Positions 26,061 through 34,855 of a stretch of 54,610 bases of DNA are shown here, piece by piece; position 1 is the first letter of the stretch, and every line of letters begins with the position of its first letter. Origin of the DNA: a bacterium. GTDB taxonomy: Bacteria > CG2-30-53-67. The stretch lies in contig CAKKPE010000049.1 of NCBI GenBank assembly GCA_919901565.1, positions 1 to 54,610 on the forward strand, given 5' to 3'. Below the pieces are notes generated by a model, which saw nothing but the letters and a program-made list of their open reading frames with translations, ran no database searches and was not told the DNA's origin. A program made the position numbers and the translations under genes.

Positions 26061-26465
26061 TCACAAAACCTTTGACATGGCCGAATCCCGGTCGCAGCGG
26101 CCCGCCCGGATCATCCCCTCGACAAGGATTGAAATCAGGGCAGCGGAAAAGCCAGCCACGAGGCCATAAACATTAAAAATATTATAATAGATCAGGCTCA
26201 GAAAGACCGCAACCAGTATCAAAATTTTCAGCACGCCGAATAGCCCGTAGAAAACCTTGTGAAACGGGTCCGGCCTGAATAACCGACTGACGATGAACGC
26301 AATGGCCTTGAAGTTGACAAGGCCGACCGCCATGCCGACCGCCATGCCCAGGGCCACCCCTTTGCCAAAAACAGCGTAGCCGAGACCTGCCAGTAATGCC
26401 AGGGAAAGGAGTCCCTGCCAAGTGGTTCCACTGGGGATCATCCGTTCTGCCGCCGTTTCTTTCAT
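26061..26465 (-). CDS. atpI: ATP synthase protein I (AtpI family)
   Basis: The 134-residue product has four hydrophobic segments (LLSLALLAGLGYAVF, ALGMAVGMAVGLVNF, LILVAVFLSLIYY, LVAGFSAALISILVEG), the pattern of AtpI, which assists c-ring assembly. The ATG at 26465 follows a GGAGGG inside the end of the preceding gene. It is 14 bases ahead of atpB. Confidence 0.85.
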   Translation of the reverse strand: MKETAAERMIPSGTTWQGLLSLALLAGLGYAVFGKGVALGMAVGMAVGLVNFKAIAFIVSRLFRPDPFHKVFYGLFGVLKILILVAVFLSLIYYNIFNVYGLVAGFSAALISILVEGMIRAGRCDRDSAMSKVL

Positions 26466-26472
26466 AAAGGGA

Positions 26473-26694
26473 TCAACCCTCCTTGCTCGATTTGACAGCA
26501 ATATCGATCAGATTCTTGAAGCCGGCGGCAATGCCAAAGAGCAGGAAAACCAGGGTCAGCCAGGGATACGTATGGAACCATTTGTCCAGCTGACTGCCCA
26601 TAAAATATCCGATCATGGTGGCCACGACCATGTAGATGCCGGCCGTACTGACCGAATAAAGTCCTTTATAGAATGTCTTATCTTCTTTTTTCAT
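26473..26694 (-). CDS. AtpZ/AtpI-like small membrane protein
   Basis: The 73-residue protein has two membrane helices (AGIYMVVATMIGYFMGSQLD and LTLVFLLFGIAAGFKNL) with the conserved GxxLDKWF turn. AtpZ partners with AtpI upstream of F0 genes and has been linked to Mg2+/Ca2+ supply or F0 assembly. It is the first gene of this atp operon and overlaps the ribosome binding region of atpI. Confidence 0.85.
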   Translation of the reverse strand: MKKEDKTFYKGLYSVSTAGIYMVVATMIGYFMGSQLDKWFHTYPWLTLVFLLFGIAAGFKNLIDIAVKSSKEG

Positions 26695-27115
26695 GGATCC
26701 CCGGCTTTTAGAAGCCTTTATAGGTCCAGGAAGTTTCGGGATATTAACATTTCCGAATATTTCTTGTCAAGAATTAATCTCCATAAAACCCAAAATCTCA
26801 ATAATCAGGTCATCTGAAAAAAATATACCTAAAGCTTCTCCAAAACGGTCGACAAGTATTCAAGAAAAAAGGTAAATATTATCTTTGGAGGTGTCATTCG
26901 GACATCCATGTGATCATCCTCTCCGCCAGGGGCCAGCTCAATGAAATCAGCAAAGGGATTGAAGTGGGTGCGGATGAGTATATGACAAAGCCCTTTGACC
27001 CGTCGGTTGTCCTGGAAAGGGCAAAGAAGATACTGGCCGAACATGCCATGGTCACAGACTGATCCTGCTCACCTCACAGATGATGAAAGATCTGACATCC
27101 CGCCTGATGCCTCGC
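26695..27115. other. Spacer with a response-regulator fragment
   Basis: About 420 bases between the atp operon and the CNNM genes. Apart from the receiver-domain fragment at 26901-27062, I see only AT-rich sequence that probably holds the atp promoter close to 26700-26850. Confidence 0.5.
26901..27062 (+). pseudogene. C-terminal fragment of a response-regulator receiver domain
   Basis: A plus-strand frame reads VIILSARGQ then IEVGADEYMTKPFDP and ends VLERAKKILAEHAMVTD with TGA at 27060-27062. This is the last third of a CheY-like receiver: the beta-4 strand with its Ser, and the conserved Lys in TKPFDP. The phosphoacceptor half is missing and no start codon or ribosome binding site precedes it, so I call a decayed remnant. 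Confidence 0.75.
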
Positions 27116-28390
27116 TCACCCTTCTCCCTTTTTAGCCGGCTGCAACTTCTTTAAGAAGAGTTTATAGATCTGCCGTTCGTCCGCGAGTTCGATCTTGAAC
27201 ATCAGGTTCCCGATGGTGAACCGCTCTCCCTCCTGCGGAACCCGGCGCAGGTGGTGTAGGATATATCCGTTCAGGGTCCTGTAGCCGTTGCCGGGAATAC
27301 CAAGATGCAGCTTTTCATTCAGTTCCTGAATATCGGTCCGACCGTCCGCCAGATATTCGTTCCGGCTGATCTCCCTGAAGAGCTGGTCCTTGAGATCATA
27401 CTCATCCTCAATTTCCCCGAAGATCTCCTCAAGAATATCTTCCATGGTGACAATCCCCAGGGCAGTTCCATTATCGCCCAGCACCACCGCCATCATGATT
27501 CCCCTTTTCTGCATGGCCTTGAAAAGGTCCCGGATCAGGGCGTCCGGCTGAACGAAAAAGGGTTTTCTGTAGTAGTCTGCAATCTCCCGGTTCAGCGACT
27601 GGACGCGGAAGAGGTCCAGGGCATGCAGAAGGCCGACCATATGCATCCTGTCGCCCCTGTAGACCGGAAGCCTCGTATACCCGTTTGTGACCACTTCCTC
27701 CATGGCTTGTATCACAGAAGCGTTCTCGCTCACCGAGACCACTTGATCGATGGGGACGAGGATGTTACGGACACGGATGTCGCTGAAGTCGAAGATCTTC
27801 CTGATGATCCTGACATCCTCCATCTTGAGCGTCTCGCTCCCCTGTGCGAACCGCCTGATCCACTCCAGGTCCTCGTCTTCCACAAAAGGGTTTCCCGCAG
27901 GCTCCTGCATTCCGGCAAGACTCTGGACCACCGCATGGAAACGGGTCGAAAGTGCAATGACCGGCCTGAAGCATTTCATGCTGTAGGAGAGGGGCGAAGC
28001 AATCCGAACGGCTATTTCCTCTGCCCGATGATAGAAGAGTACTCTGGGGATGATCTCTCCGAAGACGGTCAGCAGAAGGAGCTGGATGCAAAGGATGATG
28101 ACCAGAGATGACGCAAAAGATATGCCCTGGAACTGCCGGAGAATAAAGATCGTCATGAAGAGGGTACTGCCCCCGGATGAAAGGACCGTGCCGATCAGCA
28201 GCGTATGAGAAATCCGGTCAGGCTCGGATAGAACCTTTAAGAGCGGCATGATGCCGGGCCTCTTCTTCTCCTTGAGGTCGAGAAGCGTAAGCTTGTCCGA
28301 GACCAAGAGAGAGATCTCGGAAACGGCAAAAAAGGCCTCACTCAGCACGCACAGACAGACCCCTATAAGCAATAGAACGTTCATCAGCAT
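27116..28390 (-). CDS. CNNM/CorC-type transporter with CBS pair (hemolysin C family)
   Basis: The 424-residue protein has an N-terminal DUF21/CNNM membrane domain of three to four helices (to about residue 150). A CBS pair follows (NILVPIDQVVSVSE, MMAVVLGDNGTALGIVTMED), then a C-terminal CorC/HlyC domain (GNGYRTLNGYILHHL). Family members move or sense Mg2+ or other divalent cations. It is the downstream member of a tandem pair with the gene at 28399, separated by 8 bases. Confidence 0.9.
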   Translation of the reverse strand: MLMNVLLLIGVCLCVLSEAFFAVSEISLLVSDKLTLLDLKEKKRPGIMPLLKVLSEPDRISHTLLIGTVLSSGGSTLFMTIFILRQFQGISFASSLVIILCIQLLLLTVFGEIIPRVLFYHRAEEIAVRIASPLSYSMKCFRPVIALSTRFHAVVQSLAGMQEPAGNPFVEDEDLEWIRRFAQGSETLKMEDVRIIRKIFDFSDIRVRNILVPIDQVVSVSENASVIQAMEEVVTNGYTRLPVYRGDRMHMVGLLHALDLFRVQSLNREIADYYRKPFFVQPDALIRDLFKAMQKRGIMMAVVLGDNGTALGIVTMEDILEEIFGEIEDEYDLKDQLFREISRNEYLADGRTDIQELNEKLHLGIPGNGYRTLNGYILHHLRRVPQEGERFTIGNLMFKIELADERQIYKLFLKKLQPAKKGEG

Positions 28391-28398
28391 AACAAAGA

Positions 28399-29667
28399 CT
28401 ATTCGCCCCCCCCCGGACCGTTTTGATTTTCCTGCCCGGTATCGAGATTCGTGACCATGAGTTCCAGGATACGGACGTCTTTAAGGCGGTACACCGAGAT
28501 CTCCAGACCGCCGTAGATCACCTTCTCGCCCCACTTGGGAAAATGGCCCAACTGATCCACGACAAACCCGCCGATGGTTTCATAGTCCTCACTCTCGATC
28601 TCAACGTGGAAGAGATCGTTGAAGTCCCACAGAGAGAGCATGGCGGATATTCTGTAGGTCTGCTCGTCAACCTTTTCCACGAGCTTTTCCCCAACGTCAC
28701 CTTCATCCTGAATCTCCCCGACAATCTCCTCAAGAAGGTCCTCGAGGCAGACCAGACCTTCCACACCGCCATATTCGTCCACCACTATGGCCATATGAAC
28801 ATTCTGTTTCTTGAATTCCCTCAGGAGTTCGCTGATACGCTTGGTCTCCGGGACATGCATGGCCGGATGCAAGAGATTGTCTGGCAGTTTCTGCCCGGCT
28901 GAAACCCCCTTGAGAACCAGAGGGAGTAGGTCCTTGGCATACAGAATCCCGACAATATGGTCCCGGTCTTCGGCATAAACCGGGATACGGGAAAAGCTCG
29001 CGGCCCTCACCTTCTGAACCACGCGGATGACCTCTTCCTCCACGTCGATGCAGAACATATCCGGCCGAGGGGTTATGACCTCCTTGACCAGGGTCTTGCG
29101 GAAATCCATGACATTCTGGATCATCTCCCTCTCGTACATCTCGTGCGCATCCTCCGGCTCCTCGACGAGGTTCTTGAAATCCCTGTCCTGAATCACAGGC
29201 TTCTCCCGTACCCATCCCTCTCTCAAAAGCAAGGAAGAGACCTTGTCAAAGATGAAACGGAGAGGTGAGACCACGAAGAATAAAACCTTGAGGAAAGGTG
29301 ATACGAGCCGGATATATCGGATCTCTTTGCCGCGGACCAGTATCCTCGGAAGAAACCTGCCGAAGAAGAGATAAACGGTAAAGAGGAGAATCAGGGCCAT
29401 GACCCTTGCAGAGAGATCCTGAAAACTCCAGACCGTGACCGCGACCAGAAGTATCCATATGGCCTGATGCAGGATCAGGAGGGTCAGGAGCGTCTCCTGA
29501 GGCCTTTGACTCAGAAAACGCAGGGCCGGGCTTTCCTCCGCCTCGGCCATGGCCCGCACCTCAGACTGATCCAGAACGAAGAAGGATTTCTTGGAACCGG
29601 ACACGAAGGCGGAAAGCGCGATAAAGCTGAAGGAAAAAAGGATATAGGCTAATAAGGGAACGTTCAA
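28399..29667 (-). CDS. CNNM/CorC-type transporter with CBS pair, upstream paralogue
   Basis: The 422-residue product has the same three-part build as its neighbour: DUF21 helices at the N terminus, CBS motifs (EVITPRPDMFCID; HMAIVVDEYGGVEGLVCLED) and a CorC domain with YETIGGFVVDQLGHFPK. The second CBS is closer to the CorC consensus than in the downstream paralogue. The start is a TTG at 29667. The two share architecture but have clearly diverged, so the duplication is old. Confidence 0.9.
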   Translation of the reverse strand: MNVPLLAYILFSFSFIALSAFVSGSKKSFFVLDQSEVRAMAEAEESPALRFLSQRPQETLLTLLILHQAIWILLVAVTVWSFQDLSARVMALILLFTVYLFFGRFLPRILVRGKEIRYIRLVSPFLKVLFFVVSPLRFIFDKVSSLLLREGWVREKPVIQDRDFKNLVEEPEDAHEMYEREMIQNVMDFRKTLVKEVITPRPDMFCIDVEEEVIRVVQKVRAASFSRIPVYAEDRDHIVGILYAKDLLPLVLKGVSAGQKLPDNLLHPAMHVPETKRISELLREFKKQNVHMAIVVDEYGGVEGLVCLEDLLEEIVGEIQDEGDVGEKLVEKVDEQTYRISAMLSLWDFNDLFHVEIESEDYETIGGFVVDQLGHFPKWGEKVIYGGLEISVYRLKDVRILELMVTNLDTGQENQNGPGGGE

Positions 29668-29859
29668 ATGGGCCTGACCTTACTCAAATTGTAATTTATC
29701 CTCAGCCGGAATTGGAGTCAGGGCGATGCCTTTCTTTACTGTCTATGTATATAACACGTGGGAATCGTTTTTTCAAGCCCTGTCATCAGGTTTCCATTAC
29801 TTCCGGTTTGCTGCTCCTGACCACGTTGGCCGTATCCTGCAACAGGATCTGATCCGGGC

Positions 29860-31008
29860 TTATTTTTTATTTCTGAAGATCCCCGACAGAGCATCCCGAG
29901 TCAGACCGGGGAGTATCCCCAGTAGATCTTTCTTCAGGGACAGATACCCCTGGGTTCCGGCCAACAGGCCGGCAAGCAGCATCCGGATGGACGGATGTTC
30001 TCCGGCAAGCCTCACCAGGCGATTCGTTACCCTCGGATCATAGAATCTGTGCACATAGGAAGAGGCGCAGTCCAATTCAGGGACCATATCCCTGCGGCAG
30101 GCCTCTTCGTAGGCCATGAGCCCCCCGCCGGAGAGGGCCTCGGAGAGAAGTTCGGCCGAGCGGAAGGCATAATAGATCCCCTCTCCGGTGATCGGATCCA
30201 CAAAACCGGACGCATCCCCAACCAAGGCCCAGTTCCCGCCGCAGATCCTGTTATTCAAAAACCCCTCTCTGGAAAGAGATGGGATCAGGGCCGAATATCT
30301 TCTCCGGTTTCTCTTCTCAAGCACGGGGAGATTTTTCTTTAAAAAATCGTCGAGACATGAGAAAAGTTTTTTCCCGGTGGTCTCTCCTGTTCTCACGGCA
30401 ATCCCTGCAGAGAGATGATCTTTCCTGGGGAAGACCCAGATATATCCTGAGAGGCCCTGCAGAAAACCGATGACCACCTCGGGTTCCCGGGATATTCCCT
30501 CTATCCAGTAACCCACGGCGAGCGCAGTATCCTCTTTCGGAAAACGCTCCGAGACGGTTCTCCGGACCAGGCTGTTCACGCCATCCGCCCCAATCAGAAG
30601 ATCGCAGTCATATCCCCTTTTGCCGGCGTACAGGCGCCATCCATGCCCCTGGGGCAACACCCGGTCCACATTCGCCCGGAGAAACTTCACGCTCTCTTTG
30701 GATTCGAGGCCCTCCAGCAGGTATCTACCGAGATCATGCCGCGAGGCGATCAGGATCGGATCCGTATAAGAGACCGAGCAATGCTCCCCATCGGGAGCGA
30801 TCATCCTCATCTGATGCACGGCAAGGCACTGCGGACGGAAGTCATTGAGAACGGGAAATGCGCTGTAGGCCCGGCAGGTGATCCCGCCTCCGCAGGGCTT
30901 CTCCCATGGCGTCCTGGGGTCATACAGGTCAACCTCATGCCCCTGCTCCCCAAGCAGAGATGCCAGATAAAGCCCCGAAATGCCCGCTCCCACAATCCCG
31001 ACCCGCAT
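29860..31008 (-). CDS. FAD-dependent geranylgeranyl-reductase-like oxidoreductase
   Basis: The 382-residue flavoprotein starts MRVGIVGAGISGLYLASLL (GxGxxG dinucleotide fold). It continues with PCGGGITCRAY, DLLIGADGVNSLVRR and WALVGDASGFVDPITGEGIYYA, the signature blocks of the geranylgeranyl reductase branch of the PHBH superfamily. Such enzymes saturate isoprenoid chains or act on quinone-like and polyketide substrates. The ATG at 31008 has GGAGG upstream. It stands alone; the substrate cannot be assigned. Confidence 0.85.
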   Translation of the reverse strand: MRVGIVGAGISGLYLASLLGEQGHEVDLYDPRTPWEKPCGGGITCRAYSAFPVLNDFRPQCLAVHQMRMIAPDGEHCSVSYTDPILIASRHDLGRYLLEGLESKESVKFLRANVDRVLPQGHGWRLYAGKRGYDCDLLIGADGVNSLVRRTVSERFPKEDTALAVGYWIEGISREPEVVIGFLQGLSGYIWVFPRKDHLSAGIAVRTGETTGKKLFSCLDDFLKKNLPVLEKRNRRRYSALIPSLSREGFLNNRICGGNWALVGDASGFVDPITGEGIYYAFRSAELLSEALSGGGLMAYEEACRRDMVPELDCASSYVHRFYDPRVTNRLVRLAGEHPSIRMLLAGLLAGTQGYLSLKKDLLGILPGLTRDALSGIFRNKK

Positions 31009-31202
31009 ACGAATATCACCTCCATAATCGATGACAGAATCTCTACACGTCATACTATAAAGGACTTTGCATGGGTGATTCAACACAATCCGGCATAAAA
31101 TCATTGACATTGAACCCCCATTCTGATAATTTTTTATGATTCATTTCGATCGGGAATTTAAAATAATCAGCTTGCAACCTATTGATTTTCATAGGATTAT
31201 GG

Positions 31203-31910
31203 ATGGATATCGCTCAATATGTTCAGGCCGCAGCGGTGATGGCACCGCCCATTATCTTTTCCATTATCCTGCACGAGGTGGCCCACGGGTGGATCGCTGA
31301 GAAATTCGGGGACAGAACGGCAAGAAGCATGGGAAGGCTGACGCTTAACCCCCTGCCCCATATTGACCTCATGGGGACCATCCTGCTGCCGCTCTTCCTG
31401 ATCCTGATCGGTTCACGGTTTCTCTTCGGTTGGGCTAAACCGGTCCCGGTCAATTTCAGAAACCTGAGGAATCCGAAACACGATATGATCTACGTCGCAG
31501 GCGCAGGGCCTGCAACCAATCTGGTCCTGGCCCTGATCTGCACGCTGATCTACAAGGTTCTCATTTTAAGCAACCCGGCATTGAAGGTGATATTTAGTAT
31601 CTTTATAACGACTATGAAAATTCCTTTCTGGGGAGTGCACTCTGCAGCATCCTTCCTGGTCATACCCTTGGTCCTGATGGCCGGCACGGGCGTGGTGATC
31701 AACGTCCTTCTGATGCTCTTCAACCTCATCCCTCTGCCGCCTCTGGACGGCGGAAGGATCATGGTGGGACTCCTCCCGCAGAAAAAAGCCGCGGCCCTGG
31801 CCAAAGTTGAACCCTATGGAATGATCATCCTGGTCCTGCTCATCATGAGCGGCATCCTGAACTATACACTCTGGCCGATCTTCGACCGGATTCTGGATTT
31901 TCTGTTATGA
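31203..31910 (+). CDS. Site-2 protease-like M50 metallopeptidase
   Basis: The 235-residue membrane protein has HEVAHGWIAEKFGD (zinc motif HExxH) near residue 23 and NLIPLPPLDGGRIM (LDG motif) near 175, with about five hydrophobic segments and no PDZ domain. This is the compact YwhC/SREBP-like M50 type, often found beside trpS and scpAB as here. ATG at 31203 with AGGA 7 bases upstream. Its substrate is unknown. Confidence 0.9.
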   Translation: MDIAQYVQAAAVMAPPIIFSIILHEVAHGWIAEKFGDRTARSMGRLTLNPLPHIDLMGTILLPLFLILIGSRFLFGWAKPVPVNFRNLRNPKHDMIYVAGAGPATNLVLALICTLIYKVLILSNPALKVIFSIFITTMKIPFWGVHSAASFLVIPLVLMAGTGVVINVLLMLFNLIPLPPLDGGRIMVGLLPQKKAAALAKVEPYGMIILVLLIMSGILNYTLWPIFDRILDFLL

Positions 31911-31934
31911 TAGCCGAGATCATGTTAAAAGCTA

Positions 31935-31975
31935 ACCACAGAGTGCCGAGAGAAATACGATGCGTGCTCTGTGGT
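31935..31975. promoter_or_regulatory. ACCACAGAG hairpin just before the trpS ribosome binding site
   Basis: ACCACAGAG (31935-31943) and CTCTGTGGT (31967-31975) are perfect 9-base inverted repeats; the AAGGAG of trpS follows at once. The same ACCACAGAG/CTCTGTGGT words recur as a dispersed repeat at 40057-40380. It could modulate trpS translation or simply be a repeat insertion. Confidence 0.5.
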
Positions 31976-31986
31976 AAGGAGACGGA

Positions 31987-32970
31987 ATGACTAAACAGCG
32001 GGTCTTGAGCGGGATGCGCCCGACAGGAAAACTTCATCTGGGGAACTACCTGGGTGCGCTGAAGAACTGGAAAGAGATGCAGGAGAACTATGAGTGTTTT
32101 TTCTTTGTAGCCGACTGGCATGCCCTGACCACGGAGTACGCCTCTTCCCCGGATATACGGGCCTACATCCATGAGATGCTGATCGACTGGCTTGCCGTGG
32201 GGATCGACCCGGACAAGGCCACGATCTTCGTCCAGTCCATGGTCCCGGACCATGCAGTGCTCCATGTCCTCCTCTCCATGATCACCCCTCTGCCCTGGCT
32301 GGAACGCTGCCCCACCTACAAGGAACAGCAGCAGCAGCTCACGGAAAAGGATCTCACCACGTTCGGATTTTTAGGCTATCCAGTGCTCCAGGCTGCGGAC
32401 ATTCTGATCTACAAGGCCCACAAGGTCCCCGTGGGCATAGATCAGGTTCCCCATCTGGAACTCACGAGGGAGATCGGCCGCCGTTTCAACCATCTGTATG
32501 GAGAGGTCTTTCCCGAACCCCAGGCCATCCTGACCGAGGTCCCGAAATTGCCGGGAACCGACGGCAGGAAGATGAGCAAGAGCTACGACAACTGCATCTA
32601 CCTTTCGGATTCCGAGGATGTGATCCGGAACAAAGTCCGGAACATGATGACCGATCCCCAGCGCAAGAAGAGGCAGGACCCCGGCGATCCCGAGGTCTCC
32701 CCGGTCTTCGCCTACCACAAGATCTTCACAGGCAAAGAAGATGTCGAAAGGATTGCCCACGGGTGCCGGACCGCAGGGATCGGGTGCGTGGACTGCAAAA
32801 AGATCCTGATCGACAACATGATCCTCATGCTAGCCCCGATCCATGAAACAAGGGCTGCGCTTGCCAGGGACAAGAAGCAGATACGGGATGTGGTAGAGAG
32901 TGGTACGGAATCGGCCAGAAAGATCGCATCGGGAACCATGGCGCAAGTCCGGGAAGCGATGAAAATATGA
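31987..32970 (+). CDS. trpS: Tryptophanyl-tRNA synthetase
   Basis: Class I synthetase of 327 residues with RPTGKLHLGNYLGALK (HIGH region) and DGRKMSKSYDN (KMSKS). AAGGAG precedes the ATG by 5 bases. Its stop overlaps the scpA start by 4 bases, so it begins a trpS-scpA-scpB operon common in delta-proteobacteria. Confidence 0.97.
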   Translation: MTKQRVLSGMRPTGKLHLGNYLGALKNWKEMQENYECFFFVADWHALTTEYASSPDIRAYIHEMLIDWLAVGIDPDKATIFVQSMVPDHAVLHVLLSMITPLPWLERCPTYKEQQQQLTEKDLTTFGFLGYPVLQAADILIYKAHKVPVGIDQVPHLELTREIGRRFNHLYGEVFPEPQAILTEVPKLPGTDGRKMSKSYDNCIYLSDSEDVIRNKVRNMMTDPQRKKRQDPGDPEVSPVFAYHKIFTGKEDVERIAHGCRTAGIGCVDCKKILIDNMILMLAPIHETRAALARDKKQIRDVVESGTESARKIASGTMAQVREAMKI

Positions 32971-33752
32971 CGTACAAGGTAAAACTCAACATCTTCGAAG
33001 GCCCTTTGGACCTTCTGCTCTACCTGATACAGAAACACGAGATCGATATCTACGATATCCCGATCGCACTCATTACTCGGGAATACCTGGACTATCTCGA
33101 CCTGATAAAGACGCTGAACCTGGACGTGGTGGGGGATTTTCTTGTCATGGCCGCCACACTGACCCAGATCAAATCCAGAATGCTCCTCCCGCCGGACCAG
33201 ACCGACGATGACGAAGAGGGAGGTGTAGATCCGCGCCGGGAACTGATCGAACGACTTCTGGAATACAAGAAATACAAAGAGGCGGCCCATTCGCTGAAAG
33301 ACCAGGAAAACCTCTGGATCGATGCCTATCCCTTCGGGGCGGCGGACCATGCCAAGGATGAGCGGGAAGTCCTCCTGATCAATCTGAACCTCATGGACCT
33401 GATCGAGGCATTCCGGAATGTACTGAGCAAGACCTCGGCCGACGACGTGCACGAGATCACGGTTGAGACCATGACCATCAAGGAGAAGATCTCATGGATC
33501 ATGGAGACCCTGGATTACCGTGAGAGTATCCGCTTCGAGGACCTGTTCCATGAAAATCCCGGCCGGCAGGAGATCATCATCACCTTTCTCGCCCTCCTTG
33601 AGATCATCCGCCTGCGCCTGGTCCGGATCGAACAGACAGAGCGGTTCAGCCCCATCCGCATCCAGAAGGCCGTCAGCGATCAGGAGAAGCCCCCGGAGGG
33701 AGCGCCTCCTTCTTATGCAGAAGAATCTGATTCCATATCGGAGGAAACATGA
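32967..33752 (+). CDS. scpA: Segregation and condensation protein A
   Basis: The kleisin of the SMC-ScpAB condensin complex. The 261-residue product begins VKLNIFEGPLDLLLYLIQKH, the SMC-neck-binding helix, with DFLVMAATLTQIKSRMLLPP next, and a C-terminal winged helix (ITFLALLEIIRLRLVRIEQ) that binds the SMC head. It overlaps trpS and scpB by 4 bases on each side (ATGA). Confidence 0.96.
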   Translation: MTYKVKLNIFEGPLDLLLYLIQKHEIDIYDIPIALITREYLDYLDLIKTLNLDVVGDFLVMAATLTQIKSRMLLPPDQTDDDEEGGVDPRRELIERLLEYKKYKEAAHSLKDQENLWIDAYPFGAADHAKDEREVLLINLNLMDLIEAFRNVLSKTSADDVHEITVETMTIKEKISWIMETLDYRESIRFEDLFHENPGRQEIIITFLALLEIIRLRLVRIEQTERFSPIRIQKAVSDQEKPPEGAPPSYAEESDSISEET

Positions 33753-34483
33753 ACGACACTGAAGTGATCAGGGTCATCGAGGGGCTGATCTTCGCCTCGG
33801 AAACGCCCATCTCCCTGGAACAGCTCTCCCAGATCCTTGAACCCGAAGGCCTGGACAAACAGGCGATCAGGAAGGCCGTTGCGGACCTGGCCGTATCCCT
33901 GGAACAGGGAAACAGGGCCGTCCATGTCGTCGAGGTAGCGGGCGGATATCGGCTGGTCACGCACAAAGACCTCGGGATCTGGATCAAGAAACTCAGCCGG
34001 CCGAAAAAGGTCCGCCTCTCTCCGGCATCGCTGGAGGTCCTGGCGATCATCGCTTATAAACAGCCCGTCACGACCCCGGAGATCGAGTCGATCCGGGGCG
34101 TCAATTCAGCCGGAGTCATCAAGACCCTGCTCGACAGAAACCTGATCAAGATTACAGGGCGGATGGATGCGGTGGGGAATCCCATCATGTATGCCACAAC
34201 CAGGGAGTTCCTGGAATATTTCGGGCTCCGCTCACTCAAGGACCTCCCTACACTCAAGGAGTTCCAGGAAATTCTCGAGGAACACGAGGAAAATCTCTCT
34301 CCGGACCAGGAAGATGCGGGCGCCCCCTCACCCTCTGATGCCGGCACCGGGGTTGAGACCGCCCCGGGAAGCGTTGACATTCCGGTAGATCAGGAAAACC
34401 TGGAGGATTGCAGCATACCGGAGGAAGAAAACGTCCAGGATGACCGGAGCTTCCTGGAAGATCAGCAGGAACAAACCTTATAG
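33749..34483 (+). CDS. scpB: Segregation and condensation protein B
   Basis: The 244-residue product has two winged-helix domains (VIEGLIFASETPISLEQLS; LEVLAIIAYKQPVTTPEIE) and the motif IRGVNSAGVIKTLLDRNLI, typical of ScpB, which dimerises and binds the ScpA centre. The C-terminal 60 residues are acidic and disordered. The last codons overlap by 6 bases with a convergent small gene. Confidence 0.96.
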   Translation: MNDTEVIRVIEGLIFASETPISLEQLSQILEPEGLDKQAIRKAVADLAVSLEQGNRAVHVVEVAGGYRLVTHKDLGIWIKKLSRPKKVRLSPASLEVLAIIAYKQPVTTPEIESIRGVNSAGVIKTLLDRNLIKITGRMDAVGNPIMYATTREFLEYFGLRSLKDLPTLKEFQEILEEHEENLSPDQEDAGAPSPSDAGTGVETAPGSVDIPVDQENLEDCSIPEEENVQDDRSFLEDQQEQTL

Positions 34484-34750
34484 CAGGATTTTTTTGACCT
34501 TGCATTGGTGCTTGAGCACGACCAGGCTGTTGTTGAGGCGTTGCAGCCGCATGTTGCGCTGCCGAACGGCATTGTTATCCCTTGGATCAGGGCCTTCGGC
34601 CCGGACAAGCTTTTGCACCTTGATCAGATTATGGTAAAGCTCTTTGTAGTCAGGTTCCATGAATTTCTTGAGGAATATCGGCGTTACGAATATATATCCT
34701 TCTGCGATGTCTTTTGCCAGGGCCAGGGGGTTGCCTCGGATGAATGCCAT
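34478..34750 (-). CDS. Small conserved-looking protein, unknown function
   Basis: The 90-residue product begins MAFIRGNPLALAKDIAEGYI and continues FVTPIFLKKFMEPDYKELYHNL, then a basic half with DPRDNNAVRQRNMRLQRLNN. The regular helical pattern and codon use look like a real gene rather than a shadow, and no other gene covers the region. It is convergent with scpB, sharing 6 bases at the stops. I do not recognise the family. Confidence 0.6.
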   Translation of the reverse strand: MAFIRGNPLALAKDIAEGYIFVTPIFLKKFMEPDYKELYHNLIKVQKLVRAEGPDPRDNNAVRQRNMRLQRLNNSLVVLKHQCKVKKILL

Positions 34751-34855
34751 GTGATTGCTCTCTATTGTCTCTTTGGTGATGACGTGAAATAAAATATCAG
34801 CCGGCCGTCATCCTGATCTTTTGTTTGAAATATATTTTATCATACCACTGAATAT

